Source: Pedobacter sp. ISL-64 (GTDB taxonomy: Bacteria > Bacteroidota > Bacteroidia > Sphingobacteriales > Sphingobacteriaceae). From it: 32,952 nucleotides of DNA. Below, piece after piece: positions 23,751 through 31,351 of the stretch. The stretch spans positions 1 to 32,952 of the forward strand of contig NZ_JAGGPU010000029.1 of assembly GCF_018613605.1 (NCBI RefSeq), written 5' to 3'. The notes under the pieces were generated by a model. That model was not told the origin of the DNA. It worked only from the letters and a program-made list of their open reading frames with translations, and did not search any database. Position 1 is the stretch's first letter. The number at the start of each line of letters is the position of its first letter. The position numbers and the translations under genes were made by a program.

Positions 23751-25100
23751 ATGCAGTCATTCGAAATAGATAAAAGCGACGTACTTAAGGTTAAAAATGC
23801 AATTTTAGCTGGTGATGAAACTTTAAAAGTAGTTTTAGAGGAGTATCATGCCTCAGAAATCGCGATTTTGTTTGAGCGTTTGGATAAATCCGAGCAGCGG
23901 CATATCATCAACCTGCTTCCTGCAGAAATAGCCTCTGAGATTATTTCTGAGATGGATGAAGAATCCCATCCGGAAGATTTGCTTTTTGAGCTCCATCCCG
24001 ATAAACGTACGGAGATTGTTGAAGAACTGGATTATGATGATGCGACCGATATCATTTCCCAGCTGGAGGATCATGAACAGAAAGAGATTTTAGAAGACCT
24101 TACCGAAGATCATGCTTCAGAAATCAGGAACCTTTTAACTTACGACGAAAAAACTGCTGGTGGTTTGATGAATACGGAGCTGATCTGTGTAAACATCAAC
24201 CTCACCAAAAAAGACGCAATCGACGAGATCATCCGGCAGAGTGAAGAAATGGAGGAGTTTTACACCATTTATGTAGTGGATGATGAGGAGATTTTTAAAG
24301 GTATTGTTTCGTTAAAAGACATTATTAAAGCAAAACACAATGCCAAAATAACTGAATTGGTTAAAATAGATGCAGTTTATGTGCATCCAGATACCGATCA
24401 GGAAGAAGTGGCGAACCTAATTTCACAATATAACTTAACAAGTATTCCAGTTATTGATGATCACCAGAAATTACTCGGTAGGGTAACATTCGATGATGTA
24501 ATCGATGTAATGGAGGCCGAAAGTACCGAAGATATCTTGAAAATTTCAGGGGTATCAGAAGATGAGGAATTGAGCGGTAACTGGGTAGAAGCGGTAAAAT
24601 CGCGTTTGCCATGGTTAATTATCAACCTCGGAACTGCTTTTTTAGCTTCATCTGTAGTACGTTATTTTGATCCAACCATTAAGTTAATTCCTTCCTTAGC
24701 GGCCTACATGACCATTATTGCGGGGATGGGTGGAAATGCAGCTACCCAGGCACTTGCCGTAACCGTAAGGCGTATTTCACTTTATGACCTGACTGATAAA
24801 CAGGCCTATCGTACCGTTTTAAAAGAATTTACCGTAGGCTTAATAAATGGTGCATCCAATGGATTAATCGTATTTATTTTTGCTTACTTTTTTGATGGAA
24901 ACCCAATGCTTGGATTGGTTATCTTCCTGGCTATGACGGGCAACCTGGTAATTGCAGGCATCACGGGTGCTGGTATTCCGTTAATTTTAAAACGGGTAGG
25001 TATCGATCCTGCCATTGCATCATCTATAATTATTACTACTTTTACCGACGTTTTTGGTTTCCTATTAATTTTAGGATTGGCCAGCAAACTTTTACTATAA
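23751..25100 (+). CDS. mgtE: Magnesium transporter MgtE
   Basis: A dimeric Mg2+ channel gated by cytoplasmic magnesium. It has 449 residues: an acidic helical N domain (1 to about 130), two CBS domains (about 135-260, with YVVDDEEIFKGIVSLKDII and IPVIDDHQKLLGRVTFDDVIDV), a plug helix, and five membrane helices from about 285. The pore motif AGMGGNAATQALAVTVRR and the aspartate in TTFTDVFGFLL, which lines the ion path in this family, are present. Unrelated to CorA in fold, yet it lies next to it. The gap of 330 bases between the two contains the nested repeat. Confidence 0.96.
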   Translation: MQSFEIDKSDVLKVKNAILAGDETLKVVLEEYHASEIAILFERLDKSEQRHIINLLPAEIASEIISEMDEESHPEDLLFELHPDKRTEIVEELDYDDATDIISQLEDHEQKEILEDLTEDHASEIRNLLTYDEKTAGGLMNTELICVNINLTKKDAIDEIIRQSEEMEEFYTIYVVDDEEIFKGIVSLKDIIKAKHNAKITELVKIDAVYVHPDTDQEEVANLISQYNLTSIPVIDDHQKLLGRVTFDDVIDVMEAESTEDILKISGVSEDEELSGNWVEAVKSRLPWLIINLGTAFLASSVVRYFDPTIKLIPSLAAYMTIIAGMGGNAATQALAVTVRRISLYDLTDKQAYRTVLKEFTVGLINGASNGLIVFIFAYFFDGNPMLGLVIFLAMTGNLVIAGITGAGIPLILKRVGIDPAIASSIIITTFTDVFGFLLILGLASKLLL

Positions 25101-25211
25101 TCAGGATTTACTTGATTTTAGGATTTCAAGATTTAAAGCTTGCAAAACTAAATTGAGCGCCTGTTAATTTAACTTAGACTACAAACTTTAAATCTATAAA
25201 ATCTGATCCCG

Positions 25212-26213
25212 ATGCAAAAAACAAGACACGATTGGACAAAAGAAGAAATATACGAAATTTATAACAGACCATTTTTAGATCTGGTTTACGAAGCTGCAAG
25301 CATCCACAGAGAAAATAAAGATTACAATGAAGTTCAGGTAAGTTCATTAATCTCGATCAAAACTGGAGGTTGTGCTGAAGACTGTTCATATTGCCCACAG
25401 GCAGCCCGCTACCATACCGAATTAGAAGTTCAGCCATTGATGCAGGTTAGTCAGGTGGTTAGCGCCGCAGTTAAGGCCAAAGAGGGTGGTGCATCACGTT
25501 TATGTATGGGAGCTGCATGGCGCGAAGTACGGGATAACCGCGATTTTGACCGTGTAATTGAAATGGTGAAAGCCGTGAATGATATGGATATGGAAGTTTG
25601 CTGTACTTTAGGCATGCTTACCGAAAACCAGGCACAACGCTTAGCTGATGCTGGTTTATATGCATATAACCATAACATCGATACCTCTGAAGATGATTAC
25701 AAACGTATTATTTCGACCAGAACTTACGATGATCGCTTAAATACCATTAAAAATGTACGTAAAGCTAAATTAACGGTATGTAGTGGTGGTATTATCGGTT
25801 TAGGCGAAACGGTAGAAGACCGTGTTTCAATGTTGCAGACTTTATCAAACATGGAAAAACATCCTGAATCAGTTCCCGTTAATGCGTTAGTACCCGTAAA
25901 AGGTACTCCTTTAGAAAATCAGCCACGTGTTCCAATCTGGGATATGGTAAGAATGATTGCTACAGCACGAATCGTAATGCCAAACTCGGTGGTGCGTTTA
26001 TCAGCTGGTAGAAACGAAATGAGCACGCTAGAACAGGCTTTTTGCTTTATGGCAGGTGCAAGTTCTATTTTTGCAGGCGATAAATTATTAACTACGCCAA
26101 ATCCTGCATTTGTTGATGATATGGCCATGTTTGAATTGTTGGGACTAAAAACCCGCGACGCCTTTAAAAATGGCAGACCAGTAAACACAAGGATTGAACA
26201 GGAAGCTGTTTAA
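25212..26213 (+). CDS. bioB: Biotin synthase
   Basis: Radical SAM enzyme that inserts sulfur into dethiobiotin, the last step of biotin synthesis. It has 333 residues. The radical SAM cysteines are Cys54, Cys58 and Cys61 in CAEDCSYCPQAARY. Later come CMGAAWREVRDNRDFD, YNHNIDTS, VCSGGIIGLGE and SAGRNEMS, whose Arg is a ligand of the 2Fe-2S cluster used as the sulfur source. It is not in a bio operon here. No BirA operator was recognised in the 111-base gap before it, which holds an AT-rich partial inverted repeat. Confidence 0.97.
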   Translation: MQKTRHDWTKEEIYEIYNRPFLDLVYEAASIHRENKDYNEVQVSSLISIKTGGCAEDCSYCPQAARYHTELEVQPLMQVSQVVSAAVKAKEGGASRLCMGAAWREVRDNRDFDRVIEMVKAVNDMDMEVCCTLGMLTENQAQRLADAGLYAYNHNIDTSEDDYKRIISTRTYDDRLNTIKNVRKAKLTVCSGGIIGLGETVEDRVSMLQTLSNMEKHPESVPVNALVPVKGTPLENQPRVPIWDMVRMIATARIVMPNSVVRLSAGRNEMSTLEQAFCFMAGASSIFAGDKLLTTPNPAFVDDMAMFELLGLKTRDAFKNGRPVNTRIEQEAV

Positions 26214-26254
26214 TCAAAAAATATAAACCGATATCCATGGTGTCGGTATCCGTG

Positions 26255-26274
26255 GTGTCAGTTGCAACTGACAC
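26255..26274. repeat. TGTCAG palindrome, variant copy
   Basis: A perfect 20-base palindrome of two halves GTGTCAGTTG / CAACTGACAC. It shares the TGTCAG core with the hairpins nearby. Just before it, TATCC(A/G)TGGTGTC occurs twice in direct repeat (26232-26258). Confidence 0.7.
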
Positions 26275-26310
26275 AAAGATAGATTTTAACTCATAAGCAT
26301 CGTAAATAAA

Positions 26311-26340
26311 AAAGTCCCGACTAAAATCGGGACTTTTTTT
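26311..26340. terminator. Bidirectional terminator between bioB and ohr
   Basis: AAAGTCCCGA (26311-26320) pairs with TCGGGACTTT (26327-26336) around a 6-base loop, with A- and T-tracts on either side. It serves bioB and may also serve the convergent ohr. Confidence 0.93.
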
Positions 26341-26347
26341 AGCGGCA

Positions 26348-26365
26348 TCAGATATTTCTATCTGA
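26348..26365. repeat. TCAGATA hairpin, short copy
   Basis: TCAGATA / TATCTGA with loop TTTC, a shorter relative of the TGTCAGATG hairpins. Confidence 0.6.
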
Positions 26366-26389
26366 CACTAAGTTGAATTCTATTTTAAT

Positions 26390-26411
26390 AGTCAGATGGT
26401 AACATCTGACT
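26390..26411. repeat. TGTCAGATG hairpin, copy 3
   Basis: AGTCAGATG / CATCTGACT, 9-bp stem with loop GTAA, ending 6 bases before the ohr stop codon. Confidence 0.8.
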
Positions 26412-26416
26412 TCACT

Positions 26417-26827
26417 TTACACAGCCGTTACCCTAACCTCAATATTTCCTTTGGTTGCTTTAGAATACGGACATGCCCGATGTGCTTTATCAGCCAAGGC
26501 CTGTGCTTCCTCATGCGAAATACCTGGAATGTGAACATCCAGATCTGCAGAAAGTACAAAAGCATTTCCGTCTTTATTAAACGAAACCAATACTTTCACA
26601 TTTGCTTCGCTAATATCAACACCTTCTCGCTCCGCTACACCGCCCAATGCACCCAAATAACATGGTCCCCAGGCAGCAGCGAACAATTCTTCTGGGTTTG
26701 TGGCACCTCCTTGCCCGCCAAGTTCTTTTGGCTTTCTTAAATCGAAATCTAAAATCCCATCACTTGATTTGATGTGTCCGTCTCTTCCTCCAGTAGCTGT
26801 AACTTCAGCCGTATATAGCTTTTCCAT
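26417..26827 (-). CDS. Organic hydroperoxide resistance protein (OsmC/Ohr family)
   Basis: A 136-residue thiol peroxidase that reduces organic hydroperoxides. The redox pair is Cys56 (TNPEELFAAAWGPCY) and Cys119 (ACPYSKATKGN), and Arg15 and Glu47 are placed like the catalytic Arg and Glu of Ohr. The ACPYSKAT motif favours Ohr over OsmC. The usual LFAAGYAACF segment reads LFAAAWGPCY, a small change around the active-site cysteine. It is monocistronic and convergent with bioB. No OhrR regulator gene lies next to it. The exact subtype (Ohr or OsmC-like) is a little uncertain, the family is not. Confidence 0.92.
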   Translation of the reverse strand: MEKLYTAEVTATGGRDGHIKSSDGILDFDLRKPKELGGQGGATNPEELFAAAWGPCYLGALGGVAEREGVDISEANVKVLVSFNKDGNAFVLSADLDVHIPGISHEEAQALADKAHRACPYSKATKGNIEVRVTAV

Positions 26828-26946
26828 AATGTTTTCTTAATATGGATACTTAACAATTTTTAGTGGCCTTTGTTTTTAATACAAGGTATTTGATAGTTTA
26901 AATCTTGAACTAATACAACATGATTACTTACGTAACAAAATTCGAT

Positions 26947-29106
26947 CTAAATCTTGATTTTCACTGATAGCTTATAAATATCGTAAGCTACCTTCTGGAT
27001 AAGGTCGAATTGCTCGGGAACCAAATCTTCTCCTTTTTTAATGGCTAAACCGTTATCATTTAGCCTGATTAACGGCACATTCTCAATTGTGCTGGCGCCT
27101 TTTTCCAGATTTTCAATAGACGTATCCAATAAATAATTGGTATTGTTGGCAATAGGCTTCAAGGAATCGAAACTTTCGAAGATAAATTGATGTTCCTTAT
27201 TGTAGAGCGAAAGCGTTGCAACATAAGAAGACAATAAATGGCTGAGCGCTGTAAACTGATGTACTTCTTTAATAAACAACTGTTTGCTTTTTGGTTCAGA
27301 AAACATTCTTTGAAACAGGGAAGCCAAGTTTGCCGTACTTACATAAACTTCTTTCCGGGCCAGTTTATATTCCGTTCTATTGTAGTTTTTCTCAAAATAC
27401 AATTTAATCACCTGTCCATAATAAGCCTTATTAGCCTTTAAAATGTCGAGCATGGCCTCTTTGAGTTTTTCATGCTCCCAAGTCGGGAATAAAGAATAAC
27501 TGGCCAATAGCGCAATGCCAGAGCCTATAAAAGTATCATAAATCCTTTCGCGTGCCAGCGCTATCGATCCCATACCCAGAAAATCAAATAGGATTAAGAT
27601 ATATGGCGTCATAAAGAGCACACTCACTACGTAATTTTTCCTTTGGAAACTATAGCAGCCAATCATGCAGATTAATAGGATCACAAATAAAGTATTCCGA
27701 TCGTGGATATAAGTAATCACACCCATACCAATGAACGCCCCAATCGTGGTGCCGATTAAACGTTGATAATTACGTTCTTTTGTTAAACTAAATCCCGGTT
27801 TCGAAATTACCAGAATGGTAAGGAGAATCCAGTAGCTATGTGAGAAATTGAGAATCTGAGCCACGATAAAACCCAAAAGCATCACCACAGTAACCCGTAA
27901 CGAATGCCTGAAAGTAGAAGAGGTATAGGTCAAATTCTCTGTAAACAGTTTAAAATCGAATTTTTGCCTGGTAATAAATTTCTCTGTATCTACCTCAGCT
28001 TGTCTAATATCTTTGCTGTTTCTGATTTTAAAATAACTGAAAATAGTTTTAACCCTTGACAGTATATTTTCGATGTTCACCTCAATATTTTTCAGGGCAA
28101 TTATGCCTAAGGTATTGTATTCCTGATTTTGATTGTTCTTTTCTAGGTCATTGATTTTGATCTTTAACCTTTCAATCTCAATCAATAAACGTTTTGAAAC
28201 AACGGGTATTCCACCACTTTTTAAGGCAAAAGCAATATCATCAAGCGCGTAAGAGATCCGCTTAATGGCCATTTCATAATCTGATAATATACCTGCTTTA
28301 TCAAACTGATCGTGCAAATGCTGGTAATTATAATAGGTAGACATTACCTGCTCGAAAAGATCGACCATATCTACAAATACCAATAACAAAAATCTGCCTT
28401 CAGGAGTAGAATCCCTTACAATTTCGCGGGTTCTAAAAAGCAATTCTCTTACCGCATCCTGTTTTTCATGAACAGAAACCTGAAGCTGCAACAGATCTGA
28501 ATAGGTTTTATCGTAATTGTTATTTTGATGATAGAACTTGGCTTTTTCGCGTAGAAACTCTGCAACTTCCAGGATAGAATCGCTAAGCGATTGCTGCACC
28601 AAACGGAAGGGGCGTAAGCGGTACACAAAATAACTTAAGCCAGTATACCAAAGGCTACCTATCAGGATCATAACCGCATGTAGCAATACTTCCTGCCATG
28701 GGCGTACGTCATCAATGCTTAATACCATAATCAGTAAAACTGCGGTACCAACCGATGCAGCTCTAATACCGTAGATGTAAAACATCGAAAATACAAAACT
28801 GGATACAGCCAATAAAAAGCCGATAAAATAATGGTTCTTGTTGGTTAACCCCGTTATGATAGAGAAGGTAAAGATGAGCGCAGTAGTAATCAGCATTGCA
28901 TTTCTTCGGTGCACCATTGGCCCCGGACTATCTACCACACTTACACATAAAGCACCTAGTGATAAAGTCATACCGTACTTTAACATGCCAAACTGGGCAA
29001 GAATTAAAGAGGGGAGCAGTACACCAATGGTGATGCGGAGACCGTCGGCAAAATACGTACTCAATAAAAAGTCTTGTATATTTCTAATGGGTTGCCTAAT
29101 CTGCAT
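26947..29106 (-). CDS. FUSC-family integral membrane protein (YccS-like)
   Basis: A 719-residue inner-membrane protein in the FUSC/aromatic acid exporter group. Two membrane blocks, about 20-170 and 400-545, each of about five or six helices, are separated by a long cytoplasmic helical domain (170-390). A shorter soluble tail follows (550-719). The second block has the family segment TKERNYQRLIGTTIGAFIG. Family members are linked to export of aromatic acids or to stress tolerance, but most have no known substrate, and I give none here. It stands alone. The start at 29106 is supported by a perfect -7 box ending 5 bases upstream. It is divergent from the PhoH gene across a 753-base gap. Confidence 0.87.
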   Translation of the reverse strand: MQIRQPIRNIQDFLLSTYFADGLRITIGVLLPSLILAQFGMLKYGMTLSLGALCVSVVDSPGPMVHRRNAMLITTALIFTFSIITGLTNKNHYFIGFLLAVSSFVFSMFYIYGIRAASVGTAVLLIMVLSIDDVRPWQEVLLHAVMILIGSLWYTGLSYFVYRLRPFRLVQQSLSDSILEVAEFLREKAKFYHQNNNYDKTYSDLLQLQVSVHEKQDAVRELLFRTREIVRDSTPEGRFLLLVFVDMVDLFEQVMSTYYNYQHLHDQFDKAGILSDYEMAIKRISYALDDIAFALKSGGIPVVSKRLLIEIERLKIKINDLEKNNQNQEYNTLGIIALKNIEVNIENILSRVKTIFSYFKIRNSKDIRQAEVDTEKFITRQKFDFKLFTENLTYTSSTFRHSLRVTVVMLLGFIVAQILNFSHSYWILLTILVISKPGFSLTKERNYQRLIGTTIGAFIGMGVITYIHDRNTLFVILLICMIGCYSFQRKNYVVSVLFMTPYILILFDFLGMGSIALARERIYDTFIGSGIALLASYSLFPTWEHEKLKEAMLDILKANKAYYGQVIKLYFEKNYNRTEYKLARKEVYVSTANLASLFQRMFSEPKSKQLFIKEVHQFTALSHLLSSYVATLSLYNKEHQFIFESFDSLKPIANNTNYLLDTSIENLEKGASTIENVPLIRLNDNGLAIKKGEDLVPEQFDLIQKVAYDIYKLSVKIKI

Positions 29107-29110
29107 GATA

Positions 29111-29118
29111 CAAAAATA
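29111..29118 (-). promoter_or_regulatory. -7 promoter box of the FUSC gene
   Basis: The minus strand reads TATTTTTG, a perfect TAnnTTTG, then TATC and the ATG. This predicts transcription starting at or next to the start codon. There is no clear -33 element. Confidence 0.55.
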
Positions 29119-29223
29119 ACATAATAGCGAAGTTTTTTGTTGCGATTAAAATTAAGTTTTTTGCTTTTTTTTAACTTTTAAGCAGAAAATGGGTAATGGT
29201 TTGATTAACAAAATATTATGAAT

Positions 29224-29353
29224 TGTTTATAAGTGTGATTTTAGAAATGTTGATAACCTAATCGAAAACCCACAAAAAGCGCTCAAAAACGACATTTTAA
29301 AAACAACAAACTGTTGATAACCAGCGATTTTAAGTGGATAACTTTGTTTATAA
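29224..29353 (+). other. Cluster of DnaA-box-like sites (candidate origin or DnaA-bound promoter)
   Basis: Five 9-mers in the same orientation: TGTTTATAA (29224), TGTTGATAA (29248), TGTTGATAA (29312), AGTGGATAA (29333) and TGTTTATAA (29345). They resemble the DnaA box TGTGGATAA with one or two changes each. Strongly AT-rich DNA flanks the group on its left (29149-29185). The cluster lies in the largest gap of the window, between divergent genes. dnaA is not nearby in the window. The sites could also be chance matches in AT-rich DNA. Confidence 0.45.
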
Positions 29354-29370
29354 AAACTCTCATTTTTCTC

Positions 29371-29401
29371 TTGACAAATGCGTGTTTTCCTACTAAATTA
29401 G
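29371..29401 (+). promoter_or_regulatory. Promoter in the 753-base gap
   Basis: TTGACA (29371-29376), 17 bases, then TAAATT (29394-29399), close to a classical sigma-70 promoter. The same DNA fits the Bacteroidota form as TTG, 20 bases, TAAATTAG (one mismatch from TAnnTTTG). Transcription would start near 29407. Confidence 0.5.
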
Positions 29402-29406
29402 ATCAT

Positions 29407-29775
29407 ATCAAATACGAAGTACTTTGAATTCTGATAAAACAAGCCAAAAGAGATAAAGAACCGAAAGGGGAATTGTTTCGGAGTGTTTACAGGGAAAACG
29501 ATTAATTTCAGAAAGGGTTAAACCGAGTAAGGATATATACCATCGCAAGATTGGATCATAAGAAAATCGCACAGGCCCAAACAGAGATTATTGAAAACTA
29601 GGAAGTTTACGGACGGAGGAGTTGGAAATAAATTTTCACGAATCGCAAAAGTTGCAAAACCTAACGATAACGGAAAAATCAAAGTAACAAGAATTAGATG
29701 CTTTAAAATACGACTACGGTTGTTTTTAAAGTTAAAACGGGGAACTGAATCGAAAGAAGAAGAACCCCGTTTTTA
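29407..29775 (+). ncRNA. Candidate non-coding RNA of about 370 bases
   Basis: A promoter lies just upstream and a Rho-independent terminator ends the segment. In between, all three forward frames are broken by stops, apart from one weak TTG-started frame that runs through the terminator hairpin. The plus strand is unusually rich in purines. A 6-bp hairpin CCGAAA / TTTCGG sits at 29461-29481. I compared it by eye with RNase P RNA, tmRNA and SRP RNA and found none of their conserved motifs. It could be an independent small RNA, a leader that attenuates phoH, or an origin-linked transcript. Confidence 0.4.
29734..29775 (+). terminator. Rho-independent terminator upstream of phoH
   Basis: AAAACGGGG (29734-29742) pairs with CCCCGTTTT (29765-29773) across a 22-base loop, followed by a T-rich run. 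No gene ends just before it, so it must end a non-coding transcript or a leader. Confidence 0.75.
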
Positions 29776-29847
29776 TTTTGCCTTAAATTTTGATCTTTCG
29801 AACAAAAAAAGAATAGCGAATCCTTCCGCATATTATCCCTAAAATAT

Positions 29848-29855
29848 TAAATTTA
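29848..29855 (+). promoter_or_regulatory. Possible -7 box of phoH
   Basis: TAAATTTA, one mismatch from TAnnTTTG, followed by CCAA and the ATG. The position matches the boxes of ribD, prmC and the FUSC gene. Confidence 0.35.
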
Positions 29856-29859
29856 CCAA

Positions 29860-31212
29860 ATGGCCAAAAAAGGTAAATCAATTTCCAATCCGTCAAAAAA
29901 GATATTCGTTTTAGATACCTCGGTTATTTTGTACGACCATGATGCGATAAATAACTTCCACGAGCACGATGTAGCTATTCCCATTCAGGTTTTAGAAGAG
30001 CTCGATAATTTTAAAAGCGGTAACGATACCCGGAATTTTGAGGCCAGAAGTTTTATCCGCCTTATTGATGAAACTTCAAAACAAAAACTCATCAGCGATT
30101 GGATTTCGTTAAAAAGCCCTGATTCAGGAAAATTTAAGGTAGTTTTAAATGAAAAGCCTTTAACTATAAATGCAGAAGAAGTGTATGGAAAAGGCAAAAC
30201 AGACCATAAGATTTTAAATGCAGCATTAAGTTTAAAAGAAGAATATCCCGATAAGAAAGTAGTACTGGTATCGAAAGACATCTGCTTAAGGTTAAAAGCA
30301 AAAGCTTTGGATTTAAATGCAGAAGATTACGAAACTGGTAAAATTAAAAATGTAGATGAGCTTTATGCCGGAAAAACAGAACTTATTGATTTTCCGATTG
30401 AGATTATTGAAGAAGTAAAAAAACAACTTTTTATTGATGCTAATGAGGTAGAACTGCCACCTAAAAATGGCAATCACTTTTATATTTTAAGGAATAAGAG
30501 AAAAATAGCAAATGTATTTTATAACAACAGTTTAAAAACAATTTCAGCAGTTTCTACTGATCCTATATTTAAAATCAAACCTAAAAATATTGAACAGGCA
30601 TTTGCCATTCATGCGCTTTTAGATCCAGAAATTAAGCTGGTGAGCATACAAGGGAATGCCGGAACAGGCAAAACACTATTGGCTTTAGCAAGCGCTTTAG
30701 AACAGCGTAAAAACTTTAGACAGATTTATATTACGCGACCAATTGTTTCCCTGAGCAATAAAGACATCGGCTTCTTACCAGGCGATGCAAAATCGAAAAC
30801 TGATCCTTTTATGGCGCCAATTTGGGATAATCTGCGGTTTATTAAAGAGCAGTTTATCGGTGATGATAAAATGTCGGAAAAGATTGATGAACTGATTATA
30901 ACCGAAAAAATAGCGATTGCGCCATTGGCTTTTATCCGGGGAAGAACCCTCACCAAAATTTTCTTTATTATTGATGAAGCACAGAATTTAACACCCCATG
31001 AAGTGAAAACGATAATTTCGAGGGCGGGCGAACATACCAAAATAGTTTTTACCGGCGATATTTACCAGATTGATACACCATACCTAGATTCTGAAAGTAA
31101 TGGCCTGTCTTATTTAATCGAAAACGCTAAAAACCACCCGCTGTATGCCCATATTACCTTACATAAAGGCGAGAGGAGTGAGTTGGCTAATTTGGCTAAT
31201 GAGTTGCTTTAA
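29860..31212 (+). CDS. PIN-PhoH family ATPase (PhoH2-like)
   Basis: A 450-residue fusion of an N-terminal PIN ribonuclease domain (about 14-150) and a C-terminal PhoH P-loop ATPase domain (about 245-450). In the PIN part, Asp19 (FVLDTSVIL), Glu46/47 (VLEELDNF) and Asp115 (TDHKILNAA) form the likely metal site. In the ATPase part, Walker A is GNAGTGKT at 265-272, Walker B is FFIIDEAQ at 368-375, and VFTGDIYQIDTPY follows. This architecture matches PhoH2/YlaK proteins, reported to act as ATP-driven RNA helicase-ribonucleases, sometimes with a small antitoxin-like partner upstream. I see no such partner gene here. Monocistronic, in front of a convergent MFS gene. Confidence 0.95.
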   Translation: MAKKGKSISNPSKKIFVLDTSVILYDHDAINNFHEHDVAIPIQVLEELDNFKSGNDTRNFEARSFIRLIDETSKQKLISDWISLKSPDSGKFKVVLNEKPLTINAEEVYGKGKTDHKILNAALSLKEEYPDKKVVLVSKDICLRLKAKALDLNAEDYETGKIKNVDELYAGKTELIDFPIEIIEEVKKQLFIDANEVELPPKNGNHFYILRNKRKIANVFYNNSLKTISAVSTDPIFKIKPKNIEQAFAIHALLDPEIKLVSIQGNAGTGKTLLALASALEQRKNFRQIYITRPIVSLSNKDIGFLPGDAKSKTDPFMAPIWDNLRFIKEQFIGDDKMSEKIDELIITEKIAIAPLAFIRGRTLTKIFFIIDEAQNLTPHEVKTIISRAGEHTKIVFTGDIYQIDTPYLDSESNGLSYLIENAKNHPLYAHITLHKGERSELANLANELL

Positions 31213-31264
31213 GCTTTTTTTTTCCGTTCATCTAGCAGAAAAGGACTACAATAGTTACGTTACC

Positions 31265-31300
31265 CTGAACTTGTTTCAGCGTCTTCATTCAAACAGGGTA
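31265..31300. repeat. CTGAACTTGTTTCAG repeat between phoH and MFS genes
   Basis: The 15-mer at 31265-31279 is identical to that at 18103. An outer pair TACCCTG (31261-31267) / CAGGGTA (31294-31300) makes a larger hairpin. Confidence 0.65.
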
Positions 31301-31351
31301 GGTTTTTAGGTTGCGTCTACTTTAGTCAACGATGACCACGCTTAAGACCTA

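Noticed and set aside
25101..25211. BirA operator or riboswitch before bioB
   Set aside because: Only an AT-rich stretch with imperfect reiterated GGATTT was seen. No recognisable biotin operator dyad.
26396..26740. 114-codon frame on the plus strand
   Set aside because: It is antisense to the Ohr gene, whose product has all family motifs, and it starts inside a repeat hairpin.
29407..29775. RNase P RNA or tmRNA as identity of the candidate RNA
   Set aside because: The conserved GAGGAAAGUC core of RNase P RNA and the tRNA-like ends and tag frame of tmRNA were not found by eye. A covariance search would be decisive.
29591..29842. Open frame of 83 codons starting with TTG
   Set aside because: It runs straight through the terminator hairpin at 29734-29773, starts with a rare codon, has no recognisable family and very basic, low-complexity content.
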